64,000 bases of DNA, taken from positions 11,994,809 to 12,058,808 of the forward strand of contig CM042086.1 in assembly GCA_023512835.1 (NCBI GenBank), in the 5' to 3' direction. A program made the translations under genes and the position numbers. The DNA is from Taxillus chinensis. Lineage: Eukaryota > Streptophyta > Magnoliopsida > Santalales > Loranthaceae. Each line of letters starts with the position of its first letter. The stretch's first letter is position 1. The notes under the pieces were generated by a model. The model was given only the letters and a program-made list of their open reading frames with translations. It did not search any database and was not told where the DNA came from. Of the stretch, positions 23,448 to 36,112 are shown piece after piece.

Positions 23448-24600
23448 ATTCGTTTCACGGGACGTCTTTCGGGAAGAATTAATTTTTTATTTAATTTAAA
23501 TTGACGAATAAATTGGTCTCTATAGTCATGAGCCGTGTGTGTATGGTGCGGCTGTTTTAATTTTTGTACAAACTTTGCTATTTTGTTCCTTTCTTTCAAC
23601 CTCCTTAGAGAATTCAAGGAATCGTTCTCTTATTTCAATTAATTAGTGCGGTAATTATTCAATAATTATTAAATTAAATATTCATATATTTATATATTTA
23701 TATTATAAAATTTTAAAGTAATTTAACGGGAATTAATTTCTATTTATACTATTATATATATATATATATTATTTGACGTTAATTAGAGCTTTAAGATTTA
23801 AAACTACTTCTACGTACCCATCATTGCAAAAAATTTCCATATAAGAGTCGAATATCCTTCCGAAACTTAATTGATAACTAATCTATAAATTATAAATCAT
23901 ACTTGTTCTTTAATGATTAATTACACAAAATTAATTTCTATGTATTCTAAAATAATATAATCAAATATTTAAATCATTCAAACAATAATAGTTTGATGGG
24001 TACATGCTAGTCGGCTAGACTGCTAGCTAGGTGGGCTTGTATATTAATTTTATCGAATGCAAGTAACTTGATGATTATACCACTGGAGTACGTAGTAGTC
24101 TGAAAAATTAATATGGTCAATGTTTCTTCATTTACTCTGTTAAAATGGGGTCATAATTTACGCATTTGGATCTGTAATTCCTATTTATATATTTGAGTCT
24201 CGAGAGGCCGAGGTTGGGCTCCTTGGCGTTTGAGACTATTGATTGGCGTATTATTATTTGAACAATATAAGTTATTTTTATATTACTATCATTGCGTGCC
24301 TCATTAATTTAAGGTTTATTTTTATGAATATGATTATAATTTAAAAAGTCTAATAGATATCAAAGTTTTTAGAATTAACAAAAATTCAGTTAGATTCATA
24401 ATATTATAAAAAAATTAGATTTTTAAAAAAATATAGATGGCTCAACAGACCAAAGAATTAAATCACCGTTGTGTCTGGAGGTTGAAAACTATGAAATTAT
24501 TCATGTGATTAAAAAATTTTTATAACCATATAACTTTTTAAAATTTAAAGTGGCAACGTACGTCAAGAATTATGATCAGTTCATAAATGAAAGAAATTTA
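23448..24600. other. Gene-free interval between SMP-b and SMP-c
   Basis: 23448-23640 is SMP 3' flank. 23740-24130 is a TPKL-type 3' flank footprint (ATTATTTGACGTTAATTAGAG, TAGTTTGATGGGTACATGCT), near-identical to 43830-44180, without channel coding sequence. The remainder is AT-rich, with nothing recognisable. Confidence 0.45.
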
Positions 24601-24927
24601 AATGGTGCTACACTCAAGGAATTTACCGTTGTGCTTATGGAAACAACACCCAAAAAAGGAGGGACGGGCTTGGTTTTCCAACAATAGCCAATAGTAATAA
24701 TTTGTTAACTAATAAATGAAAATTTAACATTTGAAATCTCAAATTCCATGTGATTTGAATTTTTAATTCAAGTAGCTATGTCATTTTCATAGAAATTAAT
24801 GACTTTTTTCTTTCCATCGTTATATGTCTTCTTTCTCCCTCTTTTGTTCTCTATCCCAATATATGTGTTGGTTTTTTCTCTCTCTCTCAAAAAAAACTCT
24901 GAATTCAATTATTGATATCAATTGATC

Positions 24928-25564
24928 ATGGGTTTTTTACACTACAATTTCAAGCTTTTATTATCAGAAATAGAATTGGAAACATCCGAGTTCCCTTGGA
25001 TTGCTTTAGGTGAATGGTTGATGTACTATGCTAGAAAAATTGTGTTTTGGCCCTTTCTTTCCATGTCCAGATATTTACATTCTGCTTTTTTTTACATCCA
25101 TAATTTACAATCTACCATCGATTTACAATTATATTCCTTACCGTAGAACTCTTTATTAATTAATTGATGATTTGTTTTATTGATTTACTTTTCACAAAAT
25201 CCATCCACCTTGTCTATCATTTTTTATTTCAATTTTAAAAAAATTGTCCATGTTTTGTTTGATTGATTTACTTTGCATCAAGGCCATACGGTATTCGTTT
25301 TCTTGAATGTACGAACTGCTGCTGGTGTTTGACACAGTAAAGTCTGTATGTATTACTTATCCGTACTTAAATAGTATGGTTTTCAAAATATTATTAGTTT
25401 TTTGTGGTCAGTATTTTTCTTTTTTCCCTTATCGTATTTTTTTTGTTTTTTATTTTTTTGTGAACATCCAGGTTATTTTGATGCACATTTTCTTTCCCCC
25501 CTTTATTGTGCTTGATATTCTTCTTCTAGTTTTGTACTTTTTTGCGTATTACGCCGAAGATTAA
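24928..25564 (+). pseudogene. SMP-c, damaged copy of the SMP-a type
   Basis: Exon 1 (24928-25070) is open and encodes MGFLHYNFKLLLSEIELE and onward, but the donor is CCAG|ATATTT instead of GTATTT, so the GT is lost. In exon 2 the acceptor AG has moved one base (ATCAAG|GCC), and the codon equal to the SMP-a arginine CGA is TGA. Exon 3 (from about 25473, after CATCCAG, to TAA 25564) is open and differs from SMP-a by about seven base changes, most of them silent, so it probably decayed recently. The collinear setting marks it as the block-2 counterpart of SMP-a. Confidence 0.65.
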
Positions 25565-26325
25565 CTTGGCTTTCTGTGACTGTCTTTTAAAGTACGGTAA
25601 GAAAAAACTTTACATCTTATTTAATTATAATTGATTTATCATAAATTTAAACTAGCAAACATTTCATGGATGATAAAGTTATCATTGCATCCATATCATA
25701 TATAAAAATCATAAAACTTCTCTCTTTTTCACTCTTTTCAGGTTTAAAAGACACCACGGATGTCATTGACAGTTCTGACCCCCCTGGATGTCTCTTTTTT
25801 TTTTTTTTTTAAGTATGAAAATGCTACTTATATTGGATTCTATCGTAGCAAAATAAAAATTTGAATAATTATTACAGTCTTTGGATCTCTTATTACTTTA
25901 ATACCTGCTGTCTATTTACGTCTTAATAATTAAATTTTAAAATAAATATATATTAAAATAATAAAAATCTGCCCGATACAATACTGCCGAAGTCACTAGC
26001 CACCCAAGTGCATGCTCTACGTCCACCCATATAAATATCCTAAAACCTCTCCCTCTCTTTCTATTATTCGGGTCTAGGCGCCGATGTCATTATTTATACC
26101 TTTACATATGTAATTCCTATTATCTAATTTTATTTTGTGTGTATAGTAACTAGTGACTATACTGCATAGGCCTGTGCTGATTTGAACAATGCAAGTCAGT
26201 GAAATATCACTTTTATTGCTTTCCTTTTCTTTAAAGTTAAAATGTTATGGGCCTATATATATATGTGTATATATATATTAATATGTTATATAATTCCTAT
26301 TTATCTATTTAAAGTCTCGATGGGC

Positions 26326-26512
26326 GATGGTTCCCTCAACGTTGGTGTGAGAGAGAATTTATGGTGCTGACGACGAAACCTCAAAATCGGATGTTTGAAT
26401 CCTGATCACTGTTGGTCTTGTCACGTCAAAGTGACATCGCCGCCCATATGCCGCTGCCCTTTACGTACTTCTTTCAGTCACGCGCCCTTCAAAATGCACT
26501 CTTCTTCTTCTT

Positions 26513-26543
<31 letters not shown>

Positions 26544-26563
26544 TTATTATTATTATTATTATT
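26326..26563 (+). repeat. SINE-like repeat with TTC/TTA tail, copy 4
   Basis: R1 counterpart of the copy at 4636, with the same GTTTGAATCC box and a TTC then TTA tail (about 26500-26563) of different repeat number. Confidence 0.35.
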
Positions 26564-28494
26564 GTGAATAGTCACACCCCCACCACTAACAATAGGGGGT
26601 AGTCATCATCATTACGCTGAGTACTACCGAGAGATCAAACGATTTTGGCTAACTAGCCCGTTGAACTAGAAATATTTTTAAAATAAATTTATTTTAAACA
26701 AATTATAAACACACATAAATTTATATCCTCCTTAAATAATTTTAAATTTATTTAATATATATTATTTTTTAAAATAATTTTATGTTTTAAAATAATACCA
26801 ACCTATAGTATGTGATTTAAGAAACCGAGTGCCATTAAAGACTAGTCAATTCATAAAGCCATGCATGTATCACTTCATAATTGGTAAGGAAAACCCAAGT
26901 AAAATATAATAATAGAACATATTTACTGTCCTTATGAAAGTTTCATATTTGCCAGACCTGCTATTTTCATGGCCCACGGGCGATGGATGGACAAACAAAG
27001 TTTAATTTCCTTAATTTGGTTAAAGTTATAATATATTATTTGACGTTAGAGCTCTGATATATTCGGGTCTACCCATCACTATTTTCAATGATGGGTTCTA
27101 CCCATCAGAAATAATTAATTACACAAAATTTTAAGGTATTCTAAAATAATACAATTAAATAATTAAAACATTCAAACATTAATAGTTTATAATAGTTTGA
27201 TGAGTGCTAGCGGCTTGTATATTTGTTTGTATACCGGGCGTAGGAGTAATAGTCTGGGTGCTAGCTCAGAAAATATTAAGTAGGACATAAGAAGAAATTA
27301 TATAATCAATTTTAGTTTAAGAATGCATAAAATAGTTTAATTTTTGTTATATTATGTTATGATATTTAATTAATTTATATTATATTAATTGTAAAAGGTT
27401 GCTATCCTCAGCAATCAACACAAATCAATCTACAATTATATTCATGATGGTATACAACTTTTTAATTGATGATTTGTTTTATTGATTTACTTTTCACAAT
27501 AGTCATGCACTGTGTCTATTACCAGTTTGCTAAACTGATAAATATATACTACTATAAAATAAATATTTTAAACTAACACATTAAAATTCTGCTTTTAATA
27601 TAATACTATTTATTTTAAATTTGTATTTGTAACCTAAATTTTTATTAAATTTAAAATAAAAAAATCAGATAAAGTTTGAAATGATATTAAAGTGAAATGT
27701 CAATATTAGCTATTAATTTTAAATTAAAATTATATTATAAAATAAACTAAATAATATTTTATTATTAAAAAAAAAACCGGTTTTGTAAAACCCGTCCGGG
27801 TCAGTTAGGTTTCTCTAATGTTTTTGCAGAAATGGTCCAATAAAAAAACCGAACCAATTAAGTGCCCAAATCATCGGTTTACCGGTCAAACCGGCCGGTC
27901 TGATTCGGTTCTGATAACTATATTTATATATAATTATTAATTATATGACTGATTCAATTCCTGATCCGGCGGTTGAACCGGTAACCCAATCACCTGGTGC
28001 CTTAGTCGGATCGATGTTCGATCAAATTAGGATAACTATGTTAGTGACAGATAAATAAATAAAATATAAACCTTAAATACACAAAAAGAATAAAGAATAA
28101 AGTAGCCATGCTTAACCGCTTTTAAGGGACCAGTCCGGTTCAAATACATTTGGGAGGGCACACACATTGTGATATTACTAAAAAAAATACTCATTTTTAT
28201 TGATTTCTCAATAATGTGGGGTCATGATTTCGATATACTTAAGATGGGTAATAAATTTTGATTGTCATGGGAAAAATTCATAAGAATTTGTTCCGTGTTA
28301 TTTTTTATTTTTGTCTTTTCAAAAATATTGATATAGGCATTTTTCTAAAATTTAAGTTCCAACATCCTAAAATCAAATTACCAATAGATAATTTCTCTTT
28401 AATTTATATTAACTAATATTTGATTGGCAAATTCTTCATTGTGGGACATTTTAAGAACATACCCTCATATAGTAATGTAAATGAATAAATCTAT

Positions 28495-28610
28495 TTGCAG
28501 TCCTCAAAAGAGGACTGCATTACAAGTCTTTTGTATTTTAATCAAAACGACGTCTTTTTTGATTAAAATACAAAGAGCTTGTAATGCAGTTCCCAAAATG
28601 AAGACTGTAA
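28495..28610. mobile_element. 116-bp fold-back MITE-like insertion
   Basis: Almost the whole element is one inverted repeat: TGCATTACAAG...TTTTAATCAAAA, a 9-base loop CGACGTCTT, then TTTTGATTAAAATAC...CTTGTAATGCA, with outer ends TTGCAGTCCTC and a diverged complement AAGACTGTAA. It is missing from the otherwise collinear R1 copy a, so it is a recent insertion or a precise loss. No target duplication is clear and no coding is present. Confidence 0.65.
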
Positions 28611-29204
28611 CATAAATATATAATACACATGACCAAAAATCATGAACGAAACAGAACATCGGAAAACAAACTCACGTGTTGATATCGTGAGAGAAAAACA
28701 TAATACACTCTGATATCAAAATTAAATCACTTACTGCCTTTGACATGTGAATAGAAAAAGAATCAATAATTCCTGTAACAATATTATCACTCTAAGCTTG
28801 AGTAATTTGATTCTCCCATAATTCAGATTTATAAAGTATTTCTCTAAGTTTAGTGGTAAGGTTGTATGTGTATGGTTTTTGAAAAGGTTGGGGTTCAAGT
28901 CATAATGGCATGTGTAACTTGTTTGCAATTTGCAATAAATTTCAATTGCGTATAAGCACTTAATTTCAATTTTGGACTTCTAATTTTAGATACTATGGTG
29001 ACAGCTCATCAGTTTCATAAGTGCATCAAAGGAGAAGTCAAGAAGTTTATATGGTGAAGTAGGCCCAAAAATGTTACAATGCGCTTTAAAACCGTGTGGA
29101 CCGATGTGACGAGTCCAAAGCGGACAATATTATGACATGCAGGTGGGCCTGTGCCTTGGTCTGATCCTAACATTATTGCTTCTTTTTTTTCTTTGCTTGA
29201 TTTA

Positions 29205-29500
29205 CATCAATGGAATGAAAAAAAACTTTTATATGAAAATAACATATAATTACTTGAATTGAAAATTCAAATCACATGGAATTTGGAATTTCAAAAATTA
29301 AATTTTTATTTATTAGTTAACTAATTATTAATATTGTTGGAAAATTCTTTTTTATTTTATTTGTTTACATAAAATATATAAAAAATCTCATCTATGTCTC
29401 TTTACTTAAAAACCTATTTGTCGAGACTATAATGAAATTTTCTATGGTGTAATTGGCACTTAATCAAAGGGTTATTTGATTATTCATATTTTAACACATT
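29205..29500 (-). repeat. Inverted copy of the SMP upstream region
   Basis: Reads on the minus strand as the SMP 5' flank: CCAAATTCCATGTGATTTGA, TTCAATTCAAGTAATTATAT and the TATA-like arm next to CATTCCATTGATGTAAATC. No SMP exon follows it. It fits the idea that this upstream DNA can move or invert on its own (see the inverted-repeat arms at 40757 and 51778). Confidence 0.5.
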
Positions 29501-30089
29501 CACTTACTTCACCCTCCAAACACAATGGCCAAATTTACTTATTGTATTGTAACAAAAAAAAAATTGACGAATGAACTTTGGCTTTTTCGAGTTGTAAAAT
29601 GCTTCGACTATGATGTATTTCCTATCTTTTTGTGTATAACACAATTTTGTGGATGTTATATAAATGATTTTGACAATTTGATATGTTTTTATTCTATTTA
29701 AAGTCGTCAAAAACAAAGCAAATAGAATAAAAAAGAGAGCAAGCGATTTGCATATATATTGAGTATTTTATGATTTTATTGGCAAACATTTGGTTCCTTG
29801 CAAACATTTTGCAAGTAATAACGTTAGTTTATTAGTAATATAATTATAATATATATTTTTTAAAAAAGACAACAAGTTAAAAATACGTGCTAATTCAACA
29901 AGTATTTTATAAATATATACATTTCAATATGATTATTAGGTCAAATTAGAAAAACACATATACAAGGCAAATGGCGTGTAATGATGGAGGTGTGGGAGTC
30001 CCAAAATGATGTTAATTTTAAAAATAATAAATTTAGATAATTAAAAAAAACCCAGCCAGATAAGAGTCTTTACTATTTAATCTTAACTC

Positions 30090-32860
30090 ATCCGGTTTAG
30101 GGCTTCAAACAGAATAAAATATTAAAAGACTGCTTCGTTAAATTAAATTGAATTATATAATGGAGTCATAATTTGCGCCTTTAGATGTGTAATTTCTATT
30201 TATCTATTTAATTAAGTCCCGATGTGCGTAACTGGTGTGAGGATTTATGGTGCTGATATCGGCGGTACGTCGACAAATCGGATGTTTGTGTCCTCAATGT
30301 TGGTGTTGTCACGTCAAAGTGACATCGCCGCCCGTATGCGCCCCCTCTACGTACTTTTTACAGTAGTCATTCTTCACCACACGTCCTTTAAAATACACGC
30401 TTATTATTATTATTATTATTATTATTTTTTCGGGGTAGTCATCAACAGTACACTGAGGCCTGAGAGACCAAACGATTTTGGCTAACCAATAGCCGTGGTT
30501 TATGATTTAAGAAACGGAGTGCCATTAAAGGCATTCTGTCAGGAGGGCTAGTCGATTCACAGAGCATGGGCAGACAGAGTTTTGGTATGGAAAACCCAAG
30601 TAAAATACAGAACATATTTACTTGTTCTTCAATGATTAATTACACAAAATTTCTATGTATTCTAAAATAATACAACTAAATAACTAAATCATTCAAACAA
30701 TAATAGTTTGATGGATGTATATTAATTAGTTTTAGCGAATGCAAATACATTGATAATTATACCGTAGCAGTAGTCTGAAAAATTAATGTGATTAAAGTTT
30801 TTTCATTTACTCTTATAAAATGATTGGCAGGGGTTCCCCTCTGATGACATCGTGGGATTATTTTTATTTTGTCTGTCTCTAATGTTGGTTAAAGTTAATG
30901 TGAAAATGTCATGCGATATCTATGTCAGTTAAATTAAATATTTAAGTGGTGCTATGCGGGTGCGATTCAAATATCTACCAACCAATTATATTAATCAAAT
31001 CTTCTTTCCATATATCTTCTCCTTTACGTGGTTTTATAGCTTTTCTTTTCATATATCTTTATGGTAATATCTTAACCGTTACTAAAATTAAATTTTATTT
31101 CATTATATGGGTCTCTGATAAGATTTTTAGTGCTACTTGTCCTTAATAATAACTAAGAATAAAAAAATGAAAGACAAAAACTGATATATGTGAATGTTGT
31201 ATAAATGATTTTGAGAATTTCATTTGATATATTTTCTCACAAAAAAATATGTTTTGTTTAACTTAGTCATTATCATGTTTCTGTATTTGTTACCCAAATT
31301 CAATAACATTTATTGTGTCTTGCATGTGCTATTCTATAGATCATATAATAATACATTATTGTCTTATAAACAAAATTTGTGTAAGCTTTTTTATTTGTGT
31401 ACCTTTTTTATGTTATAATTTTATGTTATGATAGTATCACATTTTTGGTCTTATAAAAATTTTATCATAAACCCTTTTAGTGTGTTAAATATTACATTCA
31501 TCTGTTACAATTTCCTGCCTATAAGTTGTTCCACTTTTGACTTGTCATGACCCAGTTTCGCATCAATTTTTTGCTGCTATGTAACCAATTCTGTGATGTT
31601 TTGGTCCTGAAATTCTCTCTTGTTATGGTCTTAAAATTCTTAACTTCTTCATTTTCGATGGAATCAAACGCAAATACGTTGTTCAAATACTTATGTCCCC
31701 TATCTGCTTGAATGTCATTCCCGTAAGAACTGCTACTACTTATCAACCTAAATGATAATGAAAAAATGCAATATATATATATAAAGAAAATTAAAATATA
31801 AGTGTACATTCAATCCGCACAAAATGACCTGACACTTGTTTATTATTATAAAAGGGTACGTGTTATTAATGCACAAAACTTACTCATGAAGATTATCACC
31901 TGTTTTATTTTAATTTTTTTTGGGTCGTCCCTCATATTTCCCATACTCCTTTTTTTTTCTCCTCTACCATACCTTGCACGCACTACCTCGGTTCCTCTGC
32001 CGGCTGGGGAAAATCTTTTTTATTTATTTATATTAATGTCTCTCATCAAAGGTGGCCTAGCCTCCTCTCGTAGGCAAATGATGCTTTAGCCAAAACCGGT
32101 ACAGGGACAAGAAAAGTGAGAATTTGTCTGTCTCCATGTGTTGTTCTATTTTCGTGTGTATTGAAAATACGTCTGTTGCGCATTTGATCTCATACCAGCG
32201 CTTTTTTTCCCGCATTCCCTTATTAAAATTCTTTAAAAAAATCGATTACCATCGTCTTCCTATTATTTTCGTTATCTATTAAAATAGTTATTTATAAACT
32301 AATTTAATTCCCTAGAAACTAGTATATATATGCATTCGAAATAATAAAAATTAGACATGAAACTAAACTAAATCGTTATTCAAAATAAATTTTGATTAAG
32401 TTTCGGTTTATATGATTTCAGTTGTTGTTTGTTGTTTTACACTAGATTTATAGATTTAGTTATTTGTTATATTAAAAAATTAAAAATAATAAATTTAGAA
32501 TGATAAAATTTTAAATAATTTTTCACAAATATAATTAGTAATAATTATCTGCACACGTTTTAACAGAATAATTATTGTAAATAGAAATAAATCAATTAGA
32601 ATTTAAAAAACAAAATCACAAAAAACTAGAAACAAGAAAGAAGGAAGAGACGAGTGTAACTTATCTTTTATCCTGTAGGCGGTATGAAGGGTAGGCCATG
32701 ATGCATTAAATAAATTTTAATTAAATTTTAATTGTTATATATATAAATATTCATTTATTCGAAACTTTTTAATTTTATTTGTTTGTTATCTACCGATTAT
32801 ACTATATATATATATATATATATATATAATCGAAAACAAAACAAATTTAATGGGTTTAAA
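30090..32860 (+). repeat. Segmental duplication R2, copy b
   Basis: Collinear with 10740-13480 with small indels. It includes the TTA-tailed element, a TPKL 3' flank footprint (about 30690-30800) and the GCACAAAATGACCTGACAC block. The open frames at 31802 here and 12419 there differ by frame-disturbing changes and are not supported as genes. Confidence 0.75.
30220..30427 (+). repeat. SINE-like repeat with TTA tail, copy 5
   Basis: R2 counterpart of copy 2, beginning GATGTGCGTAACTGG and ending CCTTTAAAATACACGC plus a TTA run (30401-30426). Confidence 0.35.
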
Positions 32861-33164
32861 TATTCATGTATAATAATAATTATTATTATTATGAGTGAAT
32901 CATTGATTAGAACATAATCATAAAGATTTAGTTTCAATTCAGGTTAATTATCTCACCTCAGCATAGTCTATTTTACAAACAATTTTGCTATTTCATGACT
33001 CAATTGTGATAGAAGCCTTTTTTCACCCCGTGTCAAGTGATCAATGGGATCTGTCTCCATTTCATTCCTTCTCAAACTCATGCTGCCTTTAAGTTGATTG
33101 ATCAATTTAAGTCCTGACAATGACAATGTAACCGCCAAGCCTCGTATCCAGATATTGTTTCACT

Positions 33165-33308
33165 TTAGGCTGAGTTCGTATAGCTTTTGTTCTTGATAGT
33201 ATTCATTGGTACTCCCAAATGAGTCCACACAGGAAAAGTATCCACGCTCTCTTTGAGGAACGCTTCTTTTTCCTCCAATCGATGTGAAACTTGCACCAAG
33301 ACTTCACA
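33165..33308 (-). other. Possible minus-strand coding remnant
   Basis: In a less AT-rich island (about 32930-33320) the minus strand has a 47-codon open stretch with protein-like composition (EVLVQVSHRLEEKEAFLKES and on to VPMNTIKNKS). There is no start context, no splice model and no family match that I recognise. A diverged partner of the neighbouring part lies at about 20960-21130. It could be a fragment of an old gene or transposon, or chance. Confidence 0.2.
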
Positions 33309-33599
33309 TACAAACAAATTGTGCTATAGAGATTTATAAATACACACACCTATTTAAGAAGACAACCATCAAATGAAATCATTTGATTCATATGCAGAAA
33401 TCATCTTATCTATTAATTACTTTGTTACAGTTAAATTTACACATAAATTATCTCTGTTTATAAAATTTTATATATGTATTTATCAATACATAAATATGAA
33501 TCTAATGATTAATTTTTAAAAAATATTAATAAAATATAATAAAATAATACAGCTAAAATCGTTAACCACACCGGATTCATACGCTACATCCATATAATA

Positions 33600-34650
33600 T
33601 AAATATCCTAAAATCCCTCTCCATATTATTTAGGTCAAGGAGGAGGCCTTTGGATCTGTAATTCATATATATTATTTTAAATTTTTTTTGTCTATAGTGA
33701 CATGTCCTTGCATAGGCCTATGTTTTATGTTTATTTAAATAATGCAAGTTATTGAAATATTACTTCCATTTGCTTTCTTTTTCTTTAAAGTGAAAATGTC
33801 ATGGGCCTCTATGTTAGTTAACTGCGAATGCAATTCAAATATTTACCTACTATAATTATATATGAGTCAAATCTCCTTAATGGTAATTGCTTCTTCTTCT
33901 TGTTTTTTTTCTATTCGTGGTTTTATAAATTTTCTTTTCATATATCTTTATGATAATATTAAATTTTACTTTATTATAGGGTCTCTTAAGATATTTTTAA
34001 AGCTAGCTAAAAAAATGAAAGATAAAAAGTGATATTTGTGGATGTCATGTTAATGATTTTGAGAATTTGATAATATTTTTTTTATAAAATCGTCAAAAAC
34101 AAATCAAATAGAATAAAAAATAACTACAAGTAATTTGATATATATTGACAATTTGATGATTTTACTGGCAAATGTTTGGTTACTTATGCGTGTTATTAGT
34201 AATATAATTGTAATATATATTTAAATAAAATAAGACAAAAAGTTAAAAACACGTGCTGATTCAGCTAGTATTTTATAAATATATGCATTTCAATATGATT
34301 ATTAGGCCAAATAATCAAATTGGGAAAAACACATATACAAGGCAAATGACATGTAATGATGTTGTTGGGGACTCCAAAAAATAAAAGTTTAAATATTTGT
34401 ATATAACTCATTGGATTTATTTATTTATTTTTTAAAAAAATTATACCAATCAAATGTGTGCTTTTGTATGGATTATACTATACAATCTACTAATTAATAA
34501 TACTTTTAAACTTTTATGAGTAACGGGTCTAATTTAAAATATTCTCCCGTTTTTACCCCCGTGCTAGAACCAAATAAGTTTTGGTTTTTTATTTTTATTT
34601 TTATTTATTTTAACAAATTAATCGGCAATAATGCAGCAGGTTATTATTTA
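33600..34650 (+). repeat. Segmental duplication R3, copy b
   Basis: Collinear with 15860-17060. It is followed by the block 34660-34840 with TTATTCTGCGGGTTATTATC and GGCTGATGTCATCGACACC, which runs straight into TPKL-2 exon 1. Confidence 0.65.
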
Positions 34651-34919
34651 GTGCATTTTCCGGAAAATTGGATGGGTGTGTGGCTTTAATTACCTGACAT
34701 TTATTTACCGCTTTGGTTATTCTGCGGGTTATTATCATGTTGTCTTGTCTCTTCCCATTAATTTTCAACATGTACGCTTGGTCTATTATTCGGGACTAAG
34801 AGGAGACGGCTGATGTCATCGACACCCCACCCTCTCCCGTACTTGTAGAGAGAAAGAGTAGCCGATTGAAGCTGTGGGCAAACCGATTTCACGAGAAATA
34901 GAGAGAGAAGGGAGCAAAC

Positions 34920-35113
34920 ATGAACCCAGATCGCATGGAAGTAATGGAGTCCGGAGGTAAAAATAATTTTTTATCACTTCACCACTAGCTCTGAGCCCTC
35001 TCTTTCTCTCCTTCCACCTCCGTCTCTCTCACCCACAACGCACACTCACCCACCCCAGCCACTCCCTCGGCGGCTAGTCACAGACTCTCTCTCTCTCTCT
35101 CTCCCCCTCTCTC

Positions 35114-35163
<50 letters not shown>

Positions 35164-36112
35164 CCTCTCTCTCTCTCTCCCTCTCTCTCTCTCTCGGGAC
35201 GCTGCAGCCGCGCGGAATGGAGAGTTCTTTCAGTGGATCGGAGATCTAACACTCATACACAAACACACACCCTTTCACGTTTCATACAAGCAGATCTCTG
35301 AAGATCAAACACACATACACAAGTTTGATTTATTTTTAGAATTTCATGATTCGCGTTTCATAATTTCTGTTTTTTGATTTATTTTTAAAATTTTAACTTT
35401 GTTTTTTTATTTTATATATTGACATAATCCAGACCATGGCCATGGGCGCCTTCCCATCCCCACCCGCACCCGCACCCGCACCCGCAACATGATAACGGTA
35501 ATGAAAATATTGTGTGAAGCTGCTGGAAGGTGCATCATGAAAAATATTTGGGTGAAGAAATATGAAATTGCTTTTATAACTCTGATGTATCTTCTGTTGA
35601 CTACCCTGATGATGGCACCCTTCCACGGCCAATTCCAGATGAAAAAGACACAGCCCTATACTGACGTCTTGTATTATAGGGCTGCATTGTTTTTAGTAGT
35701 TGGATTTGAGGACATCACACCGAAGACGGACCTCCTGCGCGTTTTGTCGTCACTAATTCTGATCGTCGACTTCTTTGTGATGTCTCATTTGACAAACTCA
35801 CTTACTCAACTGTTGGAGGACCCTTTAAGGCGCTGGATGGCAAGGAGAAGAATTACGACCTTAATGTCCAGGTAAGTGACTGCTGCTGTAGTTTTTGGGT
35901 TCACAATATTCCTGGTCACGGTTGGAGTTTATTTTTGGGAGACAAAGGAGCAGCTGACGTTCTGGCAGTGCTTCTACGTCTCCGCGACAACAATCACAAC
36001 GGGACTCGGGGATTTGTCATTTTCTACTGCTGGGGGTCGGCTGTTCTTCGCCGTCATACTGTTACCCCTTACCATCGTGCTGCAGACTTCGATCCGCGTT
36101 ATTGTTAGCTAA
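34920..36112 (+). pseudogene. TPKL-2, two-pore channel-like gene with one in-frame stop and a mutated first pore
   Basis: Exon 1 (34920-34956, MNPDRMEVMESG) ends in phase 1 before GTAAAA. Exon 2 (from 35433, after ATAATCCAG) enters the same frame as TPKL-1, passes a PTRTRTRTRN run and TM1, and reaches pore 1, which reads GFED (residues 103-106) instead of GFGD through a one-base change at 35709. TM2 follows. TAA at 35873-35875 stands where TPKL-1 has histidine 177, so translation would stop at 159 residues, just before TM3. The frame then runs open to 36112 through TM3, pore 2 (TTITTGLGD) and TM4, with no other break. A very recent pseudogene or a half-channel (2TM/1P) protein is possible; a charged residue in the filter argues against normal K+ conduction. 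Confidence 0.65.
35082..35196. repeat. CT microsatellite in TPKL-2 intron 1
   Basis: About 115 bases of nearly pure CT, broken by a few CCC steps, in the 476-nt intron. Minus-strand open frames here encode only Arg-Glu repeats and are artefacts of the simple sequence. Confidence 0.9.

Larger units (their letters stand above)
25925..28995 (+). repeat. Segmental duplication R1, copy b
   Basis: Collinear with 4240-6830. It contains an extra 27537-28035 segment with CCGGTCAAACCGG-type motifs, matching parts of 3720-3830 (inverted) and 38820-38920, which looks like an inserted dispersed repeat that cut an SMP exon 2 remnant. A fold-back element at 28495-28610 is also unique to this copy. Confidence 0.8.

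Noticed and set aside
35046..35252. Minus-strand Arg-Glu repeat protein (also near 55123 and 56668)
   Set aside because: A pure translation of the CT microsatellite in a TPKL intron.
35876..36112. Second half of TPKL-2 as an independent gene starting at GTG
   Set aside because: It is the in-frame continuation of TPKL-2 after one stop codon. There is no ATG start and no promoter.
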